From the NCBI GenBank assembly GCA_903925075.1, contig CAIYDQ010000342.1, positions 48,138 to 112,137 of the forward strand: a stretch of DNA of 64,000 bases. Reading direction: 5' to 3'. The DNA is from an uncultured Geobacter sp. GTDB lineage: Bacteria > Desulfobacterota > Desulfuromonadia > Geobacterales > Geobacteraceae. Under the pieces are notes generated by a model. The model was not told where the DNA came from, ran no database searches, and saw only the letters and a list, made by a program, of their open reading frames with translations. Position 1 is the stretch's first letter. Each line of letters begins with the position of its first letter. Below are positions 1 to 10,464 of this stretch, piece after piece. The position numbers were made by a program, and so were the translations under genes.

Positions 1-142
1 CCGTGTAGCCGGTGAGGGCCAGGCCGGGTTTCTGGATGCGGGAGCTGTAGAGCCGGTTACCAAGCCCCGACTCGCCGCCGATGAGTTGCAGGTCCAGGCC
101 GTAGGCCTTGTCTTCCAGGAGGTCCTTGATGGAGAGACTCAT
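1..142 (-). CDS. hprK: HPr kinase/phosphorylase, N-terminal fragment
   Basis: The gene runs off the left edge; only about the first 47 codons are present, starting MSLSIKDLLEDKAYGLDLQL and continuing into a region with RIQKPGLALTGY, which is typical of the N-terminal domain of HprK. HprK phosphorylates and dephosphorylates HPr on a serine; in Gram-negatives it usually sits with rpoN, hpf and a partial PTS. The neighbouring hpf and rpoN genes on the same strand support the call. The catalytic domain lies outside the window, so activity cannot be judged. Confidence 0.8.
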   Translation of the reverse strand, partial: MSLSIKDLLEDKAYGLDLQLIGGESGLGNRLYSSRIQKPGLALTGYT

Positions 143-180
143 GCTTGTCAATAGCTTGTCCTAAGTACTGAGGTGTGGAA

Positions 181-242
181 ACTAGACACTAGACACTAGA
201 GATCCGACTCTAGTGCCTAGTATCCAGCATCCAGTCTCTAGC
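181..242. repeat. Degenerate 7-bp repeat array with inverted halves (hprK-hpf spacer)
   Basis: The first part reads ACTAGAC-ACTAGAC-ACTAGAG. After a six-base spacer, the same heptamer returns on the other strand with drift (CTCTAGT, GCCTAGT, ATCCAGC, ATCCAGT, CTCTAGC). The two halves can pair as a stem of about 14 bp with one mismatch around 188-221. The array fills the whole spacer between hpf and hprK. Similar period-7 arrays with other heptamers occur at 2437, 14933 and 39635. Confidence 0.8.
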
Positions 243-791
243 CTACTGGTGCTGTTCCGGCGCGATCAGGCCGTAGTTGCCGTCTTTGCGACGGTAGACC
301 ACGTTGATGTTTTCGGTCGAGGCCTCGGTGTAGACCAGGAAATCCTTGTGCAGCAGTTCCATCTGCATGACCGCCTCCTCGACGGACATCGGCTTCATGG
401 AAAAGCTCTTGGTCTTGATGACCACCGGCTCCCTGGTCTCCTCGATGCTGTGGGCTTCCACGATGCTCTTTTGCACCTGGCGCTCGCGCAGGTCGCTGGC
501 CGGCTTGTGGGCCTTGATGCGCTCCTTGAAACGGCGCAGCTGCCGCTCGATCTTGTCGGAGACCGCGTCGATCGAGGCGTACATGTCGTTGGTCTCTTCG
601 GCGGCCTTGATGGTGATCCCCTTGGCGGTGATGGTCACCTCGGCCATATGGCGGATCTTCTCCACGGTCAGGAATACCTGGACGACAATCGGCTCGTCAA
701 TATATTTCTTCACCCTCTCCAGCTTCTCTTCCGCGTAGCTCTTCAGGGCTTCGCTCGGCTCCATGTGTCTGAATGTCGTGGTTATCTGCAT
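243..791 (-). CDS. hpf: Long-form ribosome hibernation-promoting factor
   Basis: This 182-residue protein has the YfiA/HPF N-terminal domain (MQITTTFRHMEPSEALKSYA, then the basic segment KIERQLRRFKERIKAHK around residues 83-96) and a C-terminal dimerisation domain (about 125-182, including YRRKDGNYGLIAPE). The length marks it as the long HPF that drives 100S ribosome dimers in stationary phase. The start at 791 has a strong GGGAGGT Shine-Dalgarno about seven bases upstream. It lies directly downstream of rpoN, as in many proteobacteria. Known role from the family; nothing odd seen. Confidence 0.95.
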   Translation of the reverse strand: MQITTTFRHMEPSEALKSYAEEKLERVKKYIDEPIVVQVFLTVEKIRHMAEVTITAKGITIKAAEETNDMYASIDAVSDKIERQLRRFKERIKAHKPASDLRERQVQKSIVEAHSIEETREPVVIKTKSFSMKPMSVEEAVMQMELLHKDFLVYTEASTENINVVYRRKDGNYGLIAPEQHQ

Positions 792-854
792 ACTCGTACC
801 TCCCTTTATTGTATTGCACGCCGGCGCCGCCCGACTTACGCGGCAGCGTTTGCG

Positions 855-2402
855 TTAGAAATGCTTCTTTCTTTCCGAGGACGACCCGATCCGAAGCATC
901 TCGCGGTACTTGGTGACGGTGCGCCTGGCGATGACGATGTTGTGCACGGTCAGCAATTCCGCCAGGCGCTGATCGCTGTAGGGGCGCTTCGGGTCCTCGG
1001 CGTCGACCAGCTCCTTGATCTTGCTCTTCACGCTCTCCGAGGCGATGAAATCCCCCTCGCCGGTGGAGATGCCCGAGTTGAAGAAATACTTGAGTTCGAA
1101 GAGCCCCTGCGGGGTCTGCATGTATTTGCTGGTGGTGACCCGGCTGATGGTCGATTCGTGCATGCCGATGTCCTCGGCGATGTCCCGCAAGACCAGCGGC
1201 CGCAGGTGGTCGATCCCCCGGTCCAGGAAATCGCGCTGGAACTTGACCAGGCTCTTGGCCACCTTGAAAATGGTGCGCTGGCGCTGCTGGATGCTCTTGA
1301 TCAGCCAGATGGCCGAGCGCATCTTCTCGCCGATGTACTCTTCCGCCTTCTTGTCCACCGCCCGGCTGGACTTGGCTTCCGGCGCGTAGAGCGGGTTGAT
1401 CCTCAGGTTGGGCATCCCCTCCTCGTTCAGGGCCACTACGTACTCGTCGCCCACCTTGTGCACGAAGATGTCCGCCGAGATGTACTGCACGTCTTCCTGC
1501 CCGAAAACCCGCCCGGGTTTCGGGTCCAGCTCGGCGATGATCTTGGAGGCCTCCAGGATGTCGTTCACCTCGCAGCCGAGCACCTTGGCCGCCTGCTTGT
1601 AGCGGCGGCTTTCCAGGTCCTTCAGGTGGTCCCGCAGCAGCGCCTCGACCAGGCTCCCCCCCATCCCCAGGCTCGCCACCTGGAGCAGCAGGCACTCGCG
1701 CAGGTCGCGGGCGCCCACGCCGATCGGGTCGAATTCCTGGATGCGCTTGAGCACCACCTGCGCCAAGGGGGCCAGCACGCTCTCGGAAAACCCGTCGGCG
1801 GCCTCCGAGATCTGCTCGCGTTGCGCGTCCGGCACCAGCCCGGACCAGGCGATCATCTCCTGGCGAAACGGACTCACCTGCACGCACGCCTGAGCCACGT
1901 CGTCCAAGGTGGCCCTCAGGTAGCCGTCCTCGTCGATGTTGCCGATGATCTCCGCCCCCACCGCCATCTCCCGCTCCGTCAACCGGGTCAGGCTCAACTG
2001 CCAGAGCAGGTGGTCGGAGAGGGTCGATTTCTTGGTCAAAAGGTTTTCGAAGGAGGGGCGGTCCTCGTCGTCGTAGTACTGTTCCCCCGCGCTGTAGTTG
2101 TAGCCGTCTATGTAGGAATCCCAGTCGGTTTCCCGGGTCTCCTCGCCGGCCCGCACCTCTTGAAAATCGTTGCTGGCGCTCTCGGGTTCGACTTCCTTCT
2201 CGTGCGTTTCTATCTGTTCCGGCTCCCGGATCTCTTCCTGCTCCGGCGCCTCGTCAAGTATCGGATTTTCCTCCAGTTCCTGCCGCACCACGTCCTGCAA
2301 TTCCAGCCTGGAAAGCTGGAGAAGCTTGATGGCCTGCTGCAACTGGGGGGTCATCACCAGTTGCTGGCTCATTTTCATCTGCTGGCGCATCTCTATAGCC
2401 AT
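855..2402 (-). CDS. rpoN: RNA polymerase sigma-54 factor
   Basis: A 515-residue sigma-54. Region I is Gln/Leu-rich (residues 6-50: MRQQMKMSQQLVMTPQLQQA, ending LEENPILDE), followed by an acidic region II (about 52-110), the core-binding domain (IGNIDEDGYLRATL around 155), a helix-turn-helix region and the RpoN box ARRTVTKYRE near residue 495. This is full length. Sigma-54 recognises -24/-12 promoters and needs AAA+ activators. A GAGGA Shine-Dalgarno precedes the ATG at 2402. It is downstream of lptB, separated by a 239-bp spacer that holds a heptamer repeat array. Confidence 0.97.
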   Translation of the reverse strand: MAIEMRQQMKMSQQLVMTPQLQQAIKLLQLSRLELQDVVRQELEENPILDEAPEQEEIREPEQIETHEKEVEPESASNDFQEVRAGEETRETDWDSYIDGYNYSAGEQYYDDEDRPSFENLLTKKSTLSDHLLWQLSLTRLTEREMAVGAEIIGNIDEDGYLRATLDDVAQACVQVSPFRQEMIAWSGLVPDAQREQISEAADGFSESVLAPLAQVVLKRIQEFDPIGVGARDLRECLLLQVASLGMGGSLVEALLRDHLKDLESRRYKQAAKVLGCEVNDILEASKIIAELDPKPGRVFGQEDVQYISADIFVHKVGDEYVVALNEEGMPNLRINPLYAPEAKSSRAVDKKAEEYIGEKMRSAIWLIKSIQQRQRTIFKVAKSLVKFQRDFLDRGIDHLRPLVLRDIAEDIGMHESTISRVTTSKYMQTPQGLFELKYFFNSGISTGEGDFIASESVKSKIKELVDAEDPKRPYSDQRLAELLTVHNIVIARRTVTKYREMLRIGSSSERKKHF

Positions 2403-2436
2403 AAGTCCTCTTCGTTGAGCCCCGACGCGAAACCGG

Positions 2437-2520
2437 TTCTACGTTCTACGTGCTACGTTCTCTACACTCTACTTCTACGTTATACGCTCTGCCTTCAATG
2501 TTCAACTTTTCCGTTCCACG
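2437..2520. repeat. Degenerate 7-bp repeat array, TTCTACG type (lptB-rpoN spacer)
   Basis: Reading the plus strand in sevens from 2437 gives TTCTACG, TTCTACG, TGCTACG, then drifting units (TTCTCTA, CACTCTA, one 8-mer CTTCTACG, TTATACG, CTCTGCC, TTCAATG, TTCAACT) and finally TTCCACG at 2514. The array occupies the middle of the 239-bp lptB-rpoN spacer. The rest of that spacer (2403-2436, 2521-2641) shows no gene or clear promoter. Confidence 0.7.
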
Positions 2521-2641
2521 CCGGAAAGGGACAAGAGCAAAAGGTAATTCATGAAATGAACTACAGGCGTTGTCCGACGAGGTGGCGCTTCGAAGCTGGA
2601 ACCGCCGCTTCCGCTTGGAGTAGAACGTATTTTTGGATTTT

Positions 2642-3379
2642 TTACAATCTAAATTTGTCGCCCAGGTAGATCTCCCGCGCCTTCTTGCTCTGGGAAATCT
2701 GCAGCGGATCGCCGCATTCGATCACCTCTCCGGAGCTCATGATGTAGGCCTTGTCGCAGACGCCGAGCGTCTCCCGCACGTTGTGGTCGGAGATCAGCAC
2801 GCCGAGCCCCTTTTCCTTCAGGGCGGTGATGATGTTCTGGATATCGATGACGGCGATCGGGTCGATGCCGGCAAAGGGCTCGTCCAACAGGATGAAGGCC
2901 GGATCGGTGGCCAAGGCCCGCGCGATCTCGACGCGCCGCCTCTCGCCTCCGGAGAGCGAGTAGCCGCGGTTTGCCGAGATGTGCTCGATCCTGAACTCGC
3001 TCAACAGCTCCTCCACCCGTTCCCGACGCTGGACCGGCTCCAGCGGCATGGTCTCCAGCACCGCAAGCAGGTTGTCCCTGACGCTCAGGCGCCTGAACAC
3101 GGACGGTTCCTGCGGCAGGTAGCTGATGCCGCGCCGCGCCCGCTGGTACATGGGGAGTTCGGTGATCTGTTCGCCGTCCAGGAAGACCTGGCCGCTGTCG
3201 GGGCGGCACAGCCCCACCACCATGTAGAAGGTCGTGGTCTTCCCGGCGCCGTTCGGCCCGAGCAGCCCCACCACCTCTCCGGAGGAGACCTCCAGATCTA
3301 CCCCGTTCACCACCATGCGCCGGTTGAAACCTTTGGCCAGCCCGCGGGTGTACAGGGTGCTACGGTTTCGCGCCGCCAT
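2642..3379 (-). CDS. lptB: LPS export ABC transporter ATP-binding protein LptB
   Basis: The ATPase of the LptB2FGC complex, which powers LPS extraction from the inner membrane and its passage over the LptA bridge. The 245-residue protein shows Walker [10 protein letters not shown] (about residue 40), the signature [15 protein letters not shown] (about 140), Walker [14 protein letters not shown] (about 160) and the H-loop region ISDHNVRET. It overlaps the end of lptA by 20 bases, so the two are probably co-translated. lptF and lptG are not in the window. Confidence 0.96.
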   Translation of the reverse strand: MAARNRSTLYTRGLAKGFNRRMVVNGVDLEVSSGEVVGLLGPNGAGKTTTFYMVVGLCRPDSGQVFLDGEQITELPMYQRARRGISYLPQEPSVFRRLSVRDNLLAVLETMPLEPVQRRERVEELLSEFRIEHISANRGYSLSGGERRRVEIARALATDPAFILLDEPFAGIDPIAVIDIQNIITALKEKGLGVLISDHNVRETLGVCDKAYIMSSGEVIECGDPLQISQSKKAREIYLGDKFRL

Positions 3380-3854
3380 TTTTCCCCCCGGGATGGATGA
3401 CCGCTTCCACCCGTTCGCCCGGGCCGCCGGTTACCACGCTGCGCTGCTCGTTCACGTAGTAGGTGATCACCTTGCCGGTGATGACGTCGTCCCCCTGCAC
3501 CACCTTGGGGGAGCCGTCCAGGTAGATGCGGGCGGCCTTGGGGTCGTAGATGGCGTGCGCGCCGGTGGCCTGCCTGGGCCCCTGCAGGACGCGGACGCTG
3601 CCGAAGGCCTCGACCCGGGACAACTCCTGCTGGGTCGATCCGGCGTAGCTGATCACCAGTCGGTCGCAGTGCAGGGTCAGATCGCCCTGATGGGCCACCA
3701 CCTTCCCCTCGAAGGTCGCCGTCTTCTTCTCGTTGTCGGAGCGCAGCGAGTCGGACTTGATCTTCAAAGGCTCGCCGTCGGCGGCCGGCCCGGCGAAGGC
3801 GGCCGTCGCCAGGGCGAAAAGCATCAGCCAGGCGCTGTAGAAGTTTCGCATCAC
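3360..3854 (-). CDS. lptA: Periplasmic LPS transport protein LptA
   Basis: A 164-residue OstA-like protein with a signal peptide (hydrophobic [15 protein letters not shown], cleavage near residue 22) and the beta-jellyroll signature [20 protein letters not shown] followed by [14 protein letters not shown]. LptA polymers bridge LptC in the inner membrane and LptD in the outer membrane. It overlaps lptC by four bases (ATGA, 3851-3854) upstream and lptB by 20 bases downstream, giving a tight lptC-lptA-lptB unit. Length is in the normal range. Confidence 0.9.
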   Translation of the reverse strand: MMRNFYSAWLMLFALATAAFAGPAADGEPLKIKSDSLRSDNEKKTATFEGKVVAHQGDLTLHCDRLVISYAGSTQQELSRVEAFGSVRVLQGPRQATGAHAIYDPKAARIYLDGSPKVVQGDDVITGKVITYYVNEQRSVVTGGPGERVEAVIHPGGKNGGAKP

Positions 3855-4426
3855 TTGGTCCCCCGCGACCGGTACACGGCGCTCACGTCCTTCATCAACT
3901 TAAACCTCCGTGTCTGGGTGTCGAACTGCATCCCCACCCCTTCCAGTTCCACCCCGCGGTCGATAAGGCGCACCCTTTGGTTCGTTTCCAGGCGCGAGCG
4001 GGCCGCCAGATAGGTCAGTTGGGGGGCCGAAAAGCTCATCCCCTTGCCGGTTTTCCCGACCACGTTGCCCGACAGGGTTACGTCCCGGGTGGCGTTGTGG
4101 TAATCGGCTCGATCCGCGGTGACCAGCAGGTCGCCGGTGTCGGCGCCGCCGTTCACCACCAGGCGCACCCCGAAGAGCACGGTGACGTCGTTTTGCTTGT
4201 TGAACTCCGCCCGGTCCGCCGAAAGATCCCAGCGCTTCACCCCTTGGGTGGTCTCGGTGTAGTGCACCTTCTGAAGGGAGACGTCGACCTGCACCGGCAG
4301 CTTGCGCACCGCGGGTTTCGGGGCGCTCCGCTGATGCATGCGGAAGGCTATGGTGGCGACCACCGAAACAGCCGCCAGCGTCGCCACTATGGCGAGAAAT
4401 CGCCTGATTTTATTGAGTTTTTGCAT
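3851..4426 (-). CDS. lptC: LPS export protein LptC
   Basis: A 191-residue protein with one N-terminal membrane anchor (IRRFLAIVATLAAVSVVATI) and a periplasmic OstA-like fold (for example LLVTADRADYHNATRDVTLS). LptC hands LPS from LptB2FG to LptA. An in-frame ATG lies at 4450, but a good sigma-70 promoter (-35 4464-4469, -10 4441-4446) places the transcript start near 4434, downstream of that ATG. I therefore chose the ATG at 4426 (MQKLNKIRRF). The stop overlaps lptA by four bases. Confidence 0.85.
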   Translation of the reverse strand: MQKLNKIRRFLAIVATLAAVSVVATIAFRMHQRSAPKPAVRKLPVQVDVSLQKVHYTETTQGVKRWDLSADRAEFNKQNDVTVLFGVRLVVNGGADTGDLLVTADRADYHNATRDVTLSGNVVGKTGKGMSFSAPQLTYLAARSRLETNQRVRLIDRGVELEGVGMQFDTQTRRFKLMKDVSAVYRSRGTK

Positions 4427-4440
4427 GTTTTTGCCCGCAA

Positions 4441-4469
4441 AGTATAGCATCTTAAAAATTTACTGTAAA
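4441..4469 (-). promoter_or_regulatory. Sigma-70 type promoter before lptC-lptA-lptB
   Basis: On the minus strand TTTACA (4464-4469), a 17-bp spacer and TATACT (4441-4446) form a near-consensus promoter. Expected transcription start is near 4434, giving a very short leader before the ATG at 4426. It probably drives lptC-lptA-lptB and perhaps rpoN-hpf-hprK. Confidence 0.65.
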
Positions 4470-4563
4470 GACTATTTTGCGGGAACCGGCAGTCTTGGCA
4501 CAAAGTTTGAAAAAGACGCAAAAAGCGCGCCGGGCACGGCATCTCCCTTGCCGCGAGCCGTCC

Positions 4564-5493
4564 TCAGCCGCGGTTGGCCAGATACCAGGCGTAGGTGTCG
4601 TGCAGCCCCGCGTCCAGGTCGATGGCGTGCCGCCAACCGAGGCCGTGGATCTTGCTCACGTCGCACAGCTTTCTGGGCGTGCCGTCCGGCTTGGACGGGT
4701 CGAAGCGGATCTCGCCGTCGAAGCCGACCACCTGGCCGATCTTTTGCGCCAGCTCGGCTATGGTCAGCTCCTGTCCGCTCCCCACGTTCACCGGCTCCCA
4801 CCCCTCGTAGCGCTCCATCAGGAACAGCGAGGCCTGCGCCACGTCGTCCACATGGACGAACTCGCGGTAGGGGGCGCCGCTCCCCCAGACGGTCACGCTC
4901 GCCTCCCCGGCCAGCTTCGCCTCGTGGAACTTCCTCAAGAGCGCGGGGAGCACGTGCGAGGTGGTGAGATCGAAGTTGTCGTTGGGACCGTACAGGTTGG
5001 TCGGCATGGCGCAGATGTAACGGGTGCCGTATTGGCGGTTGTAGGACTGGCACATCTTGATGCCGGCGATCTTGGCGATGGCGTACGGTTCGTTGGTCGG
5101 CTCCAGCGGCCCGGTCAACAGCGACTCCTCGCTGATCGGCTGCGGCGCGAGCCGCGGATAGATGCAGGACGAACCGAGCAGCAGCAGCTTCTTCACGCCG
5201 TTCAGATAGGAGTTATGGATCACGTTGTTTTGGATCATCAGGTTGTCGTAGATGAACTCCGCCGGATAGCTGCTGTTGGCGACGATGCCCCCCACCTTCG
5301 CCGCCGCCAGGAAGACGTACTCCGGCCGCTCTTCCCGAAAGAAGGCGGCCGTCGCCCCCTGGTCGCGCAGATCCAGCTCGGAGCTTGCGCGCAGCAGCAG
5401 TTTCCCGTACCCCGCGCCCTTAAGCCGCCTGACGATGGCGGAGCCGACAAGGCCGCGATGCCCGGCAACGTAGATCGTCGCCTCCTTATCCAT
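4564..5493 (-). CDS. fcl: GDP-L-fucose synthase
   Basis: A 309-residue extended SDR with the N-terminal Rossmann motif [15 protein letters not shown], the family hallmark [19 protein letters not shown] and the YxxxK pair in [18 protein letters not shown]. It carries out the epimerase/reductase step converting GDP-4-keto-6-deoxymannose to GDP-L-fucose. It overlaps the end of gmd by eight bases, so the two successive enzymes are one unit. The product likely feeds the O-antigen genes further right. Family and substrate are well supported by the gmd pairing. Confidence 0.93.
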   Translation of the reverse strand: MDKEATIYVAGHRGLVGSAIVRRLKGAGYGKLLLRASSELDLRDQGATAAFFREERPEYVFLAAAKVGGIVANSSYPAEFIYDNLMIQNNVIHNSYLNGVKKLLLLGSSCIYPRLAPQPISEESLLTGPLEPTNEPYAIAKIAGIKMCQSYNRQYGTRYICAMPTNLYGPNDNFDLTTSHVLPALLRKFHEAKLAGEASVTVWGSGAPYREFVHVDDVAQASLFLMERYEGWEPVNVGSGQELTIAELAQKIGQVVGFDGEIRFDPSKPDGTPRKLCDVSKIHGLGWRHAIDLDAGLHDTYAWYLANRG

Positions 5494-6535
5494 TGGCGCG
5501 TTGCTCTCTCTGGGCGAGGGCCAGATCCTGGTCGGTCATCATGTCCACAAGGGCGGAAAAGCTGGTGGTCGGCTCCCAGCCCAGTTCCCGCTTGGCCTTG
5601 GCGGGGTCGCCCAACAGCAGGTCGACCTCGGCCGGACGGAAGTAGCGCGGGTCGATCCTGAGCACGGTCTTGCCGCTCACCTGGTCGATCCCCTCCTCCT
5701 GCACCCCTTCGCCACGCCAGCTCAAAGGCATGCCCAGGCGGCCGAACACCAGCTCCGCGAACTTGCGGACGCTGTGGGTCTCGCCTGTGGCGATCACGTA
5801 ATCGTCGGCGCGCTCCGCCTGCAGCATGCGCCACATCCCCTCCACGTAGTCTCCGGCAAAGCCCCAGTCCCTTTGGGCGTCGATGTTGCCCAGATAGAGG
5901 CACTCCTGCAGGCCGAGCTTGATCCGGGCCGCGGCCCTGGTGATCTTGCGGGTCACGAAGGTCTCGCCGCGGCGGGGGGATTCGTGATTGAAGAGGATGC
6001 CGTTGCAGGCGAACATGTCGTAGCTCTCGCGGTAATTGAGCGTGATGTAGAAGGCGTAGGCCTTGGCGCAGGCGTAGGGCGAGCGCGGATAGAAGGGGGT
6101 GGTCTCGCGCTGCGGGGTTTCCACCACCTTGCCGTACAGCTCCGAGGAGGAAGCCTGGTAAAAACGGGTGTCGAGCCCGGTCTCCCGGATCCCCTCCAAC
6201 AGCCTCACCGTGCCCAGCGCGTCGACCTCGCCGGTATACTCCGGCACGTCGAACGAGACGCGCACGTGGCTTTGGGCGCCCAGGTTGTAGATCTCGTCCG
6301 GACGCAGCTCGCGCAGCAGACGGTTGATGGAACTGGCGTCGTTCAGGTCTCCGTAATGGAGGGAAAGCCGCGTCCCCGACTCGTGGGGATCGTGGTAAAG
6401 ATGGTCGATCCGGCCGGTGTTGAAGGACGACGAACGCCGGATCATACCGTGCACTTCATATCCCTTCCCGAGGAGCAGTTCGGCAAGGTAGGAGCCGTCC
6501 TGCCCGGTGATGCCAGTGATCAGCGCTTTTTTCAT
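5486..6535 (-). CDS. gmd: GDP-mannose 4,6-dehydratase
   Basis: A 349-residue SDR opening [20 protein letters not shown], with the GMD signatures [18 protein letters not shown] and [17 protein letters not shown] and the YxxxK motif in [10 protein letters not shown]. It makes GDP-4-keto-6-deoxy-D-mannose, the substrate of the adjacent fcl product. The reading frame extends to 6595, but homologues start at the ATG at 6535, right before the Rossmann motif, so I use that. The downstream fcl overlaps by eight bases. Confidence 0.95.
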   Translation of the reverse strand: MKKALITGITGQDGSYLAELLLGKGYEVHGMIRRSSSFNTGRIDHLYHDPHESGTRLSLHYGDLNDASSINRLLRELRPDEIYNLGAQSHVRVSFDVPEYTGEVDALGTVRLLEGIRETGLDTRFYQASSSELYGKVVETPQRETTPFYPRSPYACAKAYAFYITLNYRESYDMFACNGILFNHESPRRGETFVTRKITRAAARIKLGLQECLYLGNIDAQRDWGFAGDYVEGMWRMLQAERADDYVIATGETHSVRKFAELVFGRLGMPLSWRGEGVQEEGIDQVSGKTVLRIDPRYFRPAEVDLLLGDPAKAKRELGWEPTTSFSALVDMMTDQDLALAQREQRANG

Positions 6536-6623
6536 GAATCCTCCGGAAAACAAAATTAATCTTTCAAAAATACATGAGCCGACGGGCAATCGCAAGGAAA
6601 ACCCGGTGTTGTCTCCCGCGCTT

Positions 6624-8087
6624 TCAGTAGGAGGCGAGGATTTTCTCGATGATCCGGCTGGTGGACCTGCCGTCCACGAACTGGACCAGTTCCACCCGGC
6701 CTCCGCTCGCCTCGACCGACTCGCGCCCCACCACCTCGTCCACGCTGTAGTCCCCTCCCTTCACCAGCACGTTCGGGGCCAGCGCCTCGATCACCTTGAG
6801 GGGGGTGTCCTCGTCGAAGATCACCAGGTAATCGATGCAATCCAGCGCCGCCAGGATGTGGGCGCGCTCCGATTCCTCGATCAGCGGTCTCAGTTCCCCC
6901 TTCAGGCGCTTGACGGAGGCGTCGGAATTGAGTCCCACGACCAGCAGGTCGCCGAGCGTCCTGGCTTTTTGCAGGTACTTGACATGGCCCACGTGCAGCA
7001 GGTCGAAGCAGCCGTTGGTGAAGACCACCTGTTTGCCGCGGGAGCGCTCCCGGGCGATCAGGTGCGCCAGGACGTCCAGGTTCTTGATCTTGGAGTCGCT
7101 GTCCTTCAGGCCGTGCCCCACCTCGGCCACGATCTCCTGCGGGGTGACGGTGGAGGTGCCCAGCTTGCCGACGGCGATGCCGGCCGCCACGTTGGCCACC
7201 CAGGCCGCGTCGGCCAGAGGGAGCCCGCAGGCCAATCCCAGGGAGAGCACCGAGATCACGGTATCGCCGGCGCCGGTGACGTCGAAGACCTCGCGTGCCA
7301 CCGTCGGGATGTGCACCGCGGGGCCTTCGGCCGGGAAGAGCGACATGCCTGCCTCGCTCCTGGTGATCAGCAGCGCGTCGAGGGCCAGCTCCGCCAACAG
7401 CCTGGCGGCGGCCGCTTCCAGCGACGGGAGATCGGTGATGGCGATCCCCGAGGCGATCTCCGCCTCCTTGCGGTTGGGCGTGAGCAGGGTGGCGCCGCGG
7501 TACTTGCCGTAGTCGTTCCCCTTGGGATCCACCACCACCGGGATGCCGAGGGATCTGCCGGCCAGGCAGAGGGCGGAGAGCACCGCCGGGGTGAGCACCC
7601 CCTTCAGATAATCGGAGACCACGATGACGTCGAAGCTGCCGCAGCAGGCGGAGATGTAGCTCAGCATCTCCCCCTCGCAACCGGCGTCGACCGGCGCTTT
7701 GGTTTCGCGGTCGATGCGCACGATCTGCTGGTTGGCGGCGATCACCCGGGTTTTCTTGCTGGTTTTGCGCTGCGGGTCCTCGAAGAGTCCCTCCAGGTCC
7801 ACCCCCTTGGCCTCGAAGGCGCGGCGCAAGAGCGCGCCGTTTTCGTCGGCGCCGATCACCGAGCAGACCGAGACGCTGCATCCCAGGGCCGCCAGGTTGT
7901 GCACCACGTTGCCGGCGCCGCCCAGGCGCAGGTCCTCGCGGGTCACCTCGACCACCTGCACGGGCGCCTCCGGCGAAATGCGTTCGGCCTTGCCCCACAG
8001 GTACTCGTCCAGCATCAGGTCGCCGATCACCAGCGCGCGCACCGAAGCGGCTTTCTCGAAAAACGATTCGACTTCTCTTCTTTCCAT
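6624..8087 (-). CDS. hldE: Bifunctional heptose-7-phosphate kinase / heptose-1-phosphate adenylyltransferase
   Basis: A 487-residue two-domain enzyme. Residues 1-320 are a ribokinase-type kinase ([17 protein letters not shown] near 57, and the anion-hole motif [13 protein letters not shown] near 268). Residues 345-487 are a cytidylyltransferase-like domain with [19 protein letters not shown]. It performs the kinase and ADP-transfer steps of ADP-heptose synthesis for the LPS inner core. GmhA, GmhB and HldD are not in the window. The product fits the heptosyltransferase genes at 21-29 kb. Confidence 0.95.
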   Translation of the reverse strand: MERREVESFFEKAASVRALVIGDLMLDEYLWGKAERISPEAPVQVVEVTREDLRLGGAGNVVHNLAALGCSVSVCSVIGADENGALLRRAFEAKGVDLEGLFEDPQRKTSKKTRVIAANQQIVRIDRETKAPVDAGCEGEMLSYISACCGSFDVIVVSDYLKGVLTPAVLSALCLAGRSLGIPVVVDPKGNDYGKYRGATLLTPNRKEAEIASGIAITDLPSLEAAAARLLAELALDALLITRSEAGMSLFPAEGPAVHIPTVAREVFDVTGAGDTVISVLSLGLACGLPLADAAWVANVAAGIAVGKLGTSTVTPQEIVAEVGHGLKDSDSKIKNLDVLAHLIARERSRGKQVVFTNGCFDLLHVGHVKYLQKARTLGDLLVVGLNSDASVKRLKGELRPLIEESERAHILAALDCIDYLVIFDEDTPLKVIEALAPNVLVKGGDYSVDEVVGRESVEASGGRVELVQFVDGRSTSRIIEKILASY

Positions 8088-8101
8088 GGGATCTCCACCG
8101 G

Positions 8102-8137
8102 CGACTGGTCCGACTGGTCCGACTGTTCCGACTGGTC
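8102..8137. repeat. Four tandem 9-bp repeats upstream of hldE
   Basis: CGACTGGTC is repeated at 8102, 8111 and 8129, with one variant CGACTGTTC at 8120. The array fills most of the 60-bp spacer between the conserved gene at 8148 and hldE, just upstream of the hldE start. Function unknown. Confidence 0.8.
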
Positions 8138-8147
8138 AAACTCGCTG

Positions 8148-9101
<954 letters not shown>

Positions 9102-9237
9102 AGCTTTCCTTTGCGGCCGGTTGCGCCGGGAGACGACGACATCAAGGCTGGCACAAACATCGCATATTACGAAATAATTACCGGTTCTTCAAGAAAAAAC
9201 GGGAACCGGCTGCTCGCCCCGGCGGGGAGAGCTGTCG

Positions 9238-9273
9238 TCCCTCCCCCGGGGGGGGGGAGGGGTCGGGAGGGGG
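9238..9273. repeat. C/G-rich hairpin or G-quadruplex-prone element
   Basis: A run of C-rich sequence turns directly into a G-run of eleven Gs followed by further G tracts (GAGGGG, GGGAGGGGG). It can fold as a C:G hairpin or, on the plus strand, as a G-quadruplex. It lies in the 238-bp spacer (9102-9339) downstream of the epimerase gene. A 7-bp inverted repeat (CCGGTTC...GAACCGG, about 9181-9209) lies beside it. A similar element occurs at 55601. Confidence 0.55.
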
Positions 9274-9339
9274 AAAGCGATGCGACGAAGTGGGGCTGAG
9301 GAGGCGGCAGACAGGCGGGTCGGCGGGCCGGCAGGCTTC

Positions 9340-10350
9340 TCAAGCCCGGTAATACTGCCGGTACCAAGCCACGAAGCGCTCGATGCCGGCTTCGATCGAG
9401 GTGGAGGGTTTGAAACCGACGTCCGCCATCAGGTCGTCGACATCCGCATAGGTGGCCGGCACGTCTCCGGACTGGATGGGAAGCAGGTTTTTTTGCGCCT
9501 TTTTGCCCAGCGTCGTCTCCAGCACCTCGATGAAGCGCAAAAGCTCGACCGGCGCGTTGTTGCCGATGTTGTACAGCCGGTACGGCGCGTAGCTGGTCCC
9601 GGGATCGGGACGCTCGCCGCTCCAGGCGGGATCTCCCTGGGGCACGCGCTGCAGCACCCGCGCCACCCCCTCCACGATGTCGTCCACGAAGGTGAAATCC
9701 CGTTGCATCTTGCCGTGGTTGAAGATGTCGATCGGCCGGCCTTCCAGGATCGCCTTGGTGAACAGGAAAAGCGCCATGTCCGGCCGCCCCCACGGTCCAT
9801 AAACGGTGAAGAAGCGCAGCCCCGTGGTCGGGATGCCGAACAGGCTCGCGTAGCTGTGGGCCATCAGCTCGTTGGACTTCTTGGTGGCGGCGTAAAGGGA
9901 GACCGGATGGTCCACGTTGTGGTGCACCGAGAAGGGCATGGCGGTGTTGGCGCCGTAGACCGAACTGGAGGAGGCATAAACCAGGTGCTTTACCCGGTTG
10001 TGGCGGCACCCCTCCAGAATATTGAGAAAGCCCTGGATGTTGCCGTCGATGTAGGCGTAGGGGTTGACCAGCGAGTAGCGCACCCCGGCCTGCGCCGCTA
10101 AGTGCGCCACCTTGTCGAAACGCTCCTCGGCGAAGAGCCCCGCTACGGCATCGCGGTCGGCCAACTCCAGTTTCAGGAAACGGAAGCCATCCCGCCCTTC
10201 CAGCTGCGAAAGCCTTCCCAGTTTCAGGTTGACGTCGTAGTAGTCGTTGAGGTTATCGAGCCCCAGCACCTGAAAACCCTGGTCCAGCAACTTTTTGCTC
10301 AGATGGAAGCCGATGAAGCCGGCGGCGCCGGTAACCAGTATCTTTTCCAT
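9340..10350 (-). CDS. NAD-dependent epimerase, UDP-glucuronate 4-epimerase type
   Basis: A 336-residue extended SDR: Rossmann motif [15 protein letters not shown], then [24 protein letters not shown], the catalytic YAATKKSNE and [16 protein letters not shown]. The NDYYDVNLK and [10 protein letters not shown] motifs are typical of CapI/LpsL-type UDP-glucuronate 4-epimerases that supply UDP-galacturonate for surface polysaccharides. The start at 10350 ([11 protein letters not shown]) fits the family better than the in-frame codon nine residues upstream. A decayed copy of part of this sequence lies at 11114. Confidence 0.85.
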   Translation of the reverse strand: MEKILVTGAAGFIGFHLSKKLLDQGFQVLGLDNLNDYYDVNLKLGRLSQLEGRDGFRFLKLELADRDAVAGLFAEERFDKVAHLAAQAGVRYSLVNPYAYIDGNIQGFLNILEGCRHNRVKHLVYASSSSVYGANTAMPFSVHHNVDHPVSLYAATKKSNELMAHSYASLFGIPTTGLRFFTVYGPWGRPDMALFLFTKAILEGRPIDIFNHGKMQRDFTFVDDIVEGVARVLQRVPQGDPAWSGERPDPGTSYAPYRLYNIGNNAPVELLRFIEVLETTLGKKAQKNLLPIQSGDVPATYADVDDLMADVGFKPSTSIEAGIERFVAWYRQYYRA

Positions 10351-10464
10351 GATCTCCCCACCAGGCACAACTGACATGTTCGTAAGCGAGCAATTTCTTT
10401 AGCGAAGGAGTACAAATTACCATGTACATCAAGGGGAGTCAAATCGTCGGGAAAAGAAAACCGT

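Noticed and set aside
213..2669. A long plus-strand open frame opposite hpf and rpoN
   Set aside because: Its sequence is the antisense of two certain genes; it has no recognisable motif, and high GC content creates such frames.
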